Source: Chryseobacterium phocaeense (GTDB lineage: Bacteria; Bacteroidota; Bacteroidia; Flavobacteriales; Weeksellaceae). Taken from it: DNA of 64,000 bases. Shown piece by piece: positions 62,621 to 64,000 of the stretch; within the stretch, counting starts at the first letter, position 1; every line of letters begins with the position of its first letter. Location of the stretch: the NCBI RefSeq assembly GCF_900169075.1, contig NZ_LT827015.1:806001-870000 (forward strand), in the 5' to 3' direction. Below the pieces are notes generated by a model that saw only the letters and a list, made by a program, of their open reading frames with translations, was not told where the DNA came from and made no database searches. The translations under genes were made by a program, and so were the position numbers.

Positions 62621-63274
62621 ATGCTTACAAAAGAACAAATTGCCAAAAGAATTTCAAAAGAACTGAAAGATCGTTATTATGTAAACCTTGGAATCGGGAT
62701 TCCAACTTTGGTTGCCAACTACGTTCCCGAAGGTATTTCCGTAGAATTCCAGAGTGAAAACGGAGTATTGGGAATGGGACCGTTCCCGTTCGAAGGAGAA
62801 GAAGATGCCGATATCATCAACGCCGGAAAACAAACCATTACCATTCTGCCGGGAGGCTCATTTTTTGATTCTGCCTTCAGTTTCGGGATGATCCGCGGTC
62901 AAAAGGTAGATCTTACTATACTGGGGGCAATGGAAGTCTCAGAAAACGGAGATATTGCCAACTGGAAAATTCCGGGAAAAATGGTAAAGGGAATGGGCGG
63001 AGCAATGGACCTGGTAGCATCTGCGGAAAACATTATCGTCGCGATGATGCATGTGAACAAAGCCGGAGAAAGTAAAATCCTGAAGAAATGTACCCTTCCC
63101 CTTACGGGAGTAAACTGTGTGAAAAGAGTCGTAACCGAATTGGCCGTATTAGACGTTACTCCAGCTGGTTTCAAGCTAATAGAAAGAGCTCCGGGAGTAT
63201 CGGTTGAACACATTGTACAATCTACAGAAGCCGATCTGATCATTGAAGGTGAAATTCCTGAAATGCAATTTTAA
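62621..63274 (+). CDS. 3-oxoacid CoA-transferase subunit B
   Basis: The beta subunit, with the catalytic glutamate in QSENGVLGMGPFP (about 44-56), which forms the enzyme-CoA thioester. GIGIPTLVANYVPEG, GGSFFDSAFSFGMIRG and the DVTPAGFKLIERAPGVS end are standard. The length, 217 residues, is normal. It should pair with the subunit at 59728 although 2.2 kb and an opposite gene separate them; no near-consensus promoter of its own was found in the 298 nt before it. Confidence 0.93.
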   Translation: MLTKEQIAKRISKELKDRYYVNLGIGIPTLVANYVPEGISVEFQSENGVLGMGPFPFEGEEDADIINAGKQTITILPGGSFFDSAFSFGMIRGQKVDLTILGAMEVSENGDIANWKIPGKMVKGMGGAMDLVASAENIIVAMMHVNKAGESKILKKCTLPLTGVNCVKRVVTELAVLDVTPAGFKLIERAPGVSVEHIVQSTEADLIIEGEIPEMQF

Positions 63275-63283
63275 TAATACACA

Positions 63284-63311
63284 AAACCTTGTCATCGACA
63301 AGGTTTTTTTA
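63284..63311 (+). terminator. Terminator after CoA-transferase subunit B
   Basis: AAACCTTGTC pairs perfectly with GACAAGGTTT over 3 nt, followed by a T-run. Confidence 0.9.
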
Positions 63312-63594
63312 TCATGTCAGTACATGCAGAATTTTTTCTCCCACAGATTTCACAGGTTGCATTTTTAGCGGAAGTTTCCCAGTCTTTAACTTTTGCTTCT
63401 TTTGTTTGACTACGTCGAATCTTTGATTTCAAGACAAAAGAAGATGGAAATAAAAATCAAACTTTTTTATTAGAAAATATCACGCAGATGTTGCAGATGT
63501 TGCAGATTTTTTTAACCACAGATTTTCACAGATTTTTTGAGAAAATTAGTTTTTACAACTGTAATAAACTAACCTCTAATTTCTAGCCTCTCCA
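63312..63594. other. Repeat-rich intergenic region
   Basis: About 280 bp without a gene. It holds the 83-bp repeat copy C (63361-63443), then GCAGATGTT words in tandem (63484-63510) and CACAGATTTT words (63516-63538). Confidence 0.65.
63361..63443 (+). repeat. 83-bp interspersed repeat, copy C
   Basis: Left edge ATTTTTAGCGGAAG, core TTTGTTTGACTACGTCGAAT at 63401-63420, right edge AAGACAAAAGAAG. Same orientation as copy B. Confidence 0.88.
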
Positions 63595-64000
63595 TCAATC
63601 CTGAGCTCCAAAAACCTTCTGCAAAATAGAAGTCGTTCTCATAGCCGGCGTATTTCTGATTCCGCTTTCCTTTTCAGCGACCATTTTAAAAACCCCGTTG
63701 ATGGTTTCTGTCGTCACATATTCATTGAGGTCGGTTGTTACAGACTGTCCGGTAGATGTATTGTATTTTGAGATCAGATTTTTCCACACGGTATCTGCAC
63801 CAACTTTGCCCAGTGAAGCTTTTACTTTAGGCTGGAATGCTGTGAACAGCTGGCTCTGTGTTTTGGTCTGTAAATAATTGGTTGCCGCATTATCACTGCT
63901 TAGCAGGATGTTTTTGGCATCCGCAATAGTCATTGAAGTAATGGCTTTGGTGAAAATAGGGGCAGCTTCCGTTACCGCATCTTCGGCAGCTCTGTTTAAT
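63595..64000 (-). CDS. DUF4197 protein, C-terminal part (cut by window edge)
   Basis: The frame stays open to the right edge; reading past the internal ATG at 63933 gives LNRAAEDAVTEAAPIFTKAI upstream, so the true start is outside the window. Visible blocks are ITSMTIADAKNILLSSDNAATNYL, KASLGKVGADTVWKNL, LNEYVTTETINGVFKMVAEKE and the end RTTSILQKVFGAQD, characteristic of DUF4197. Members are often secreted or lipoproteins; function unknown. Confidence 0.9.
   Translation of the reverse strand, partial: LNRAAEDAVTEAAPIFTKAITSMTIADAKNILLSSDNAATNYLQTKTQSQLFTAFQPKVKASLGKVGADTVWKNLISKYNTSTGQSVTTDLNEYVTTETINGVFKMVAEKESGIRNTPAMRTTSILQKVFGAQD

Noticed and set aside
62403..62666. 87-residue plus-strand frame before CoA-transferase subunit B
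   Set aside because: It overlaps the start of subunit B in another frame, has no recognisable family or signal, and reads like AT-rich intergenic sequence.

Overview
The window looks like a chromosomal segment of a Chryseobacterium-type flavobacterium (Bacteroidota, Weeksellaceae). The support is several secreted proteins with type IX secretion (T9SS) sorting domains of types A and B, many promoters of the Bacteroidota form TTG-N18..21-TAnnTTTG, A-rich start regions with few Shine-Dalgarno sites, and flavobacterial families such as TIGR02757, DUF3098, choice-of-anchor L and DUF6443-Rhs. The genus is an inference from gene content and was not tested by a search.

Layout. 1-1490: the 3' part of a secreted reprolysin-like metalloprotease. 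1565-7283: housekeeping genes (prfC on the minus strand, then a CPBP membrane protease, an XTP/dITP pyrophosphatase, RNase Z, a TIGR02757 protein and a DUF1003-like protein with a purely acidic heptad coil). 7533-16157: three tandem choice-of-anchor L proteins with type B sorting domains, each with its own start-proximal -7 box and its own terminator. 16374-23191: ksgA, ftsX, a DUF3098 gene, uppP, a lipoprotein gene, truB, an rluF-like gene, a multi-HhH protein and a MerR regulator. 23492-29870: a tandem set of three reprolysin-like metalloproteases, the middle one reduced to a propeptide remnant. 29982-37066: an AraC regulator, ccoG, an SMP-30-like lipoprotein, a DbpA-like helicase and rpsA.

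37067-49821 is the accessory region and the most interesting part. It is a minus-strand run of about 12 kb that appears to read from one good promoter at 49865-49893. In order of transcription it holds a T9SS-sorted beta-propeller protein, a 1086-residue Rhs-associated secreted protein, a 1186-residue DUF6443/Rhs protein with a variable C-terminal tip, and a lipoprotein that overlaps the Rhs stop. Two displaced Rhs C-terminal (CT) modules follow, each with its own small envelope-anchored partner. Short palindromic repeats sit at the module boundaries. I read this as a polymorphic-toxin locus with an archive of older tips and their immunity genes. One old tip has a His-Gly and Cys arrangement like a caspase-fold peptidase; the other carries a frameshift.

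50144-64000: a DMT-type transporter, a secreted alpha/beta hydrolase, rplS, a large T9SS metallophosphoesterase, a DUF3667 protein, a MORN-repeat protein, a DoxX protein, the two CoA-transferase subunits split apart by an opposite-strand ABC exporter, and the C-terminal part of a DUF4197 protein that runs off the right edge. I saw no rRNA, tRNA, CRISPR array, integrase or transposase.
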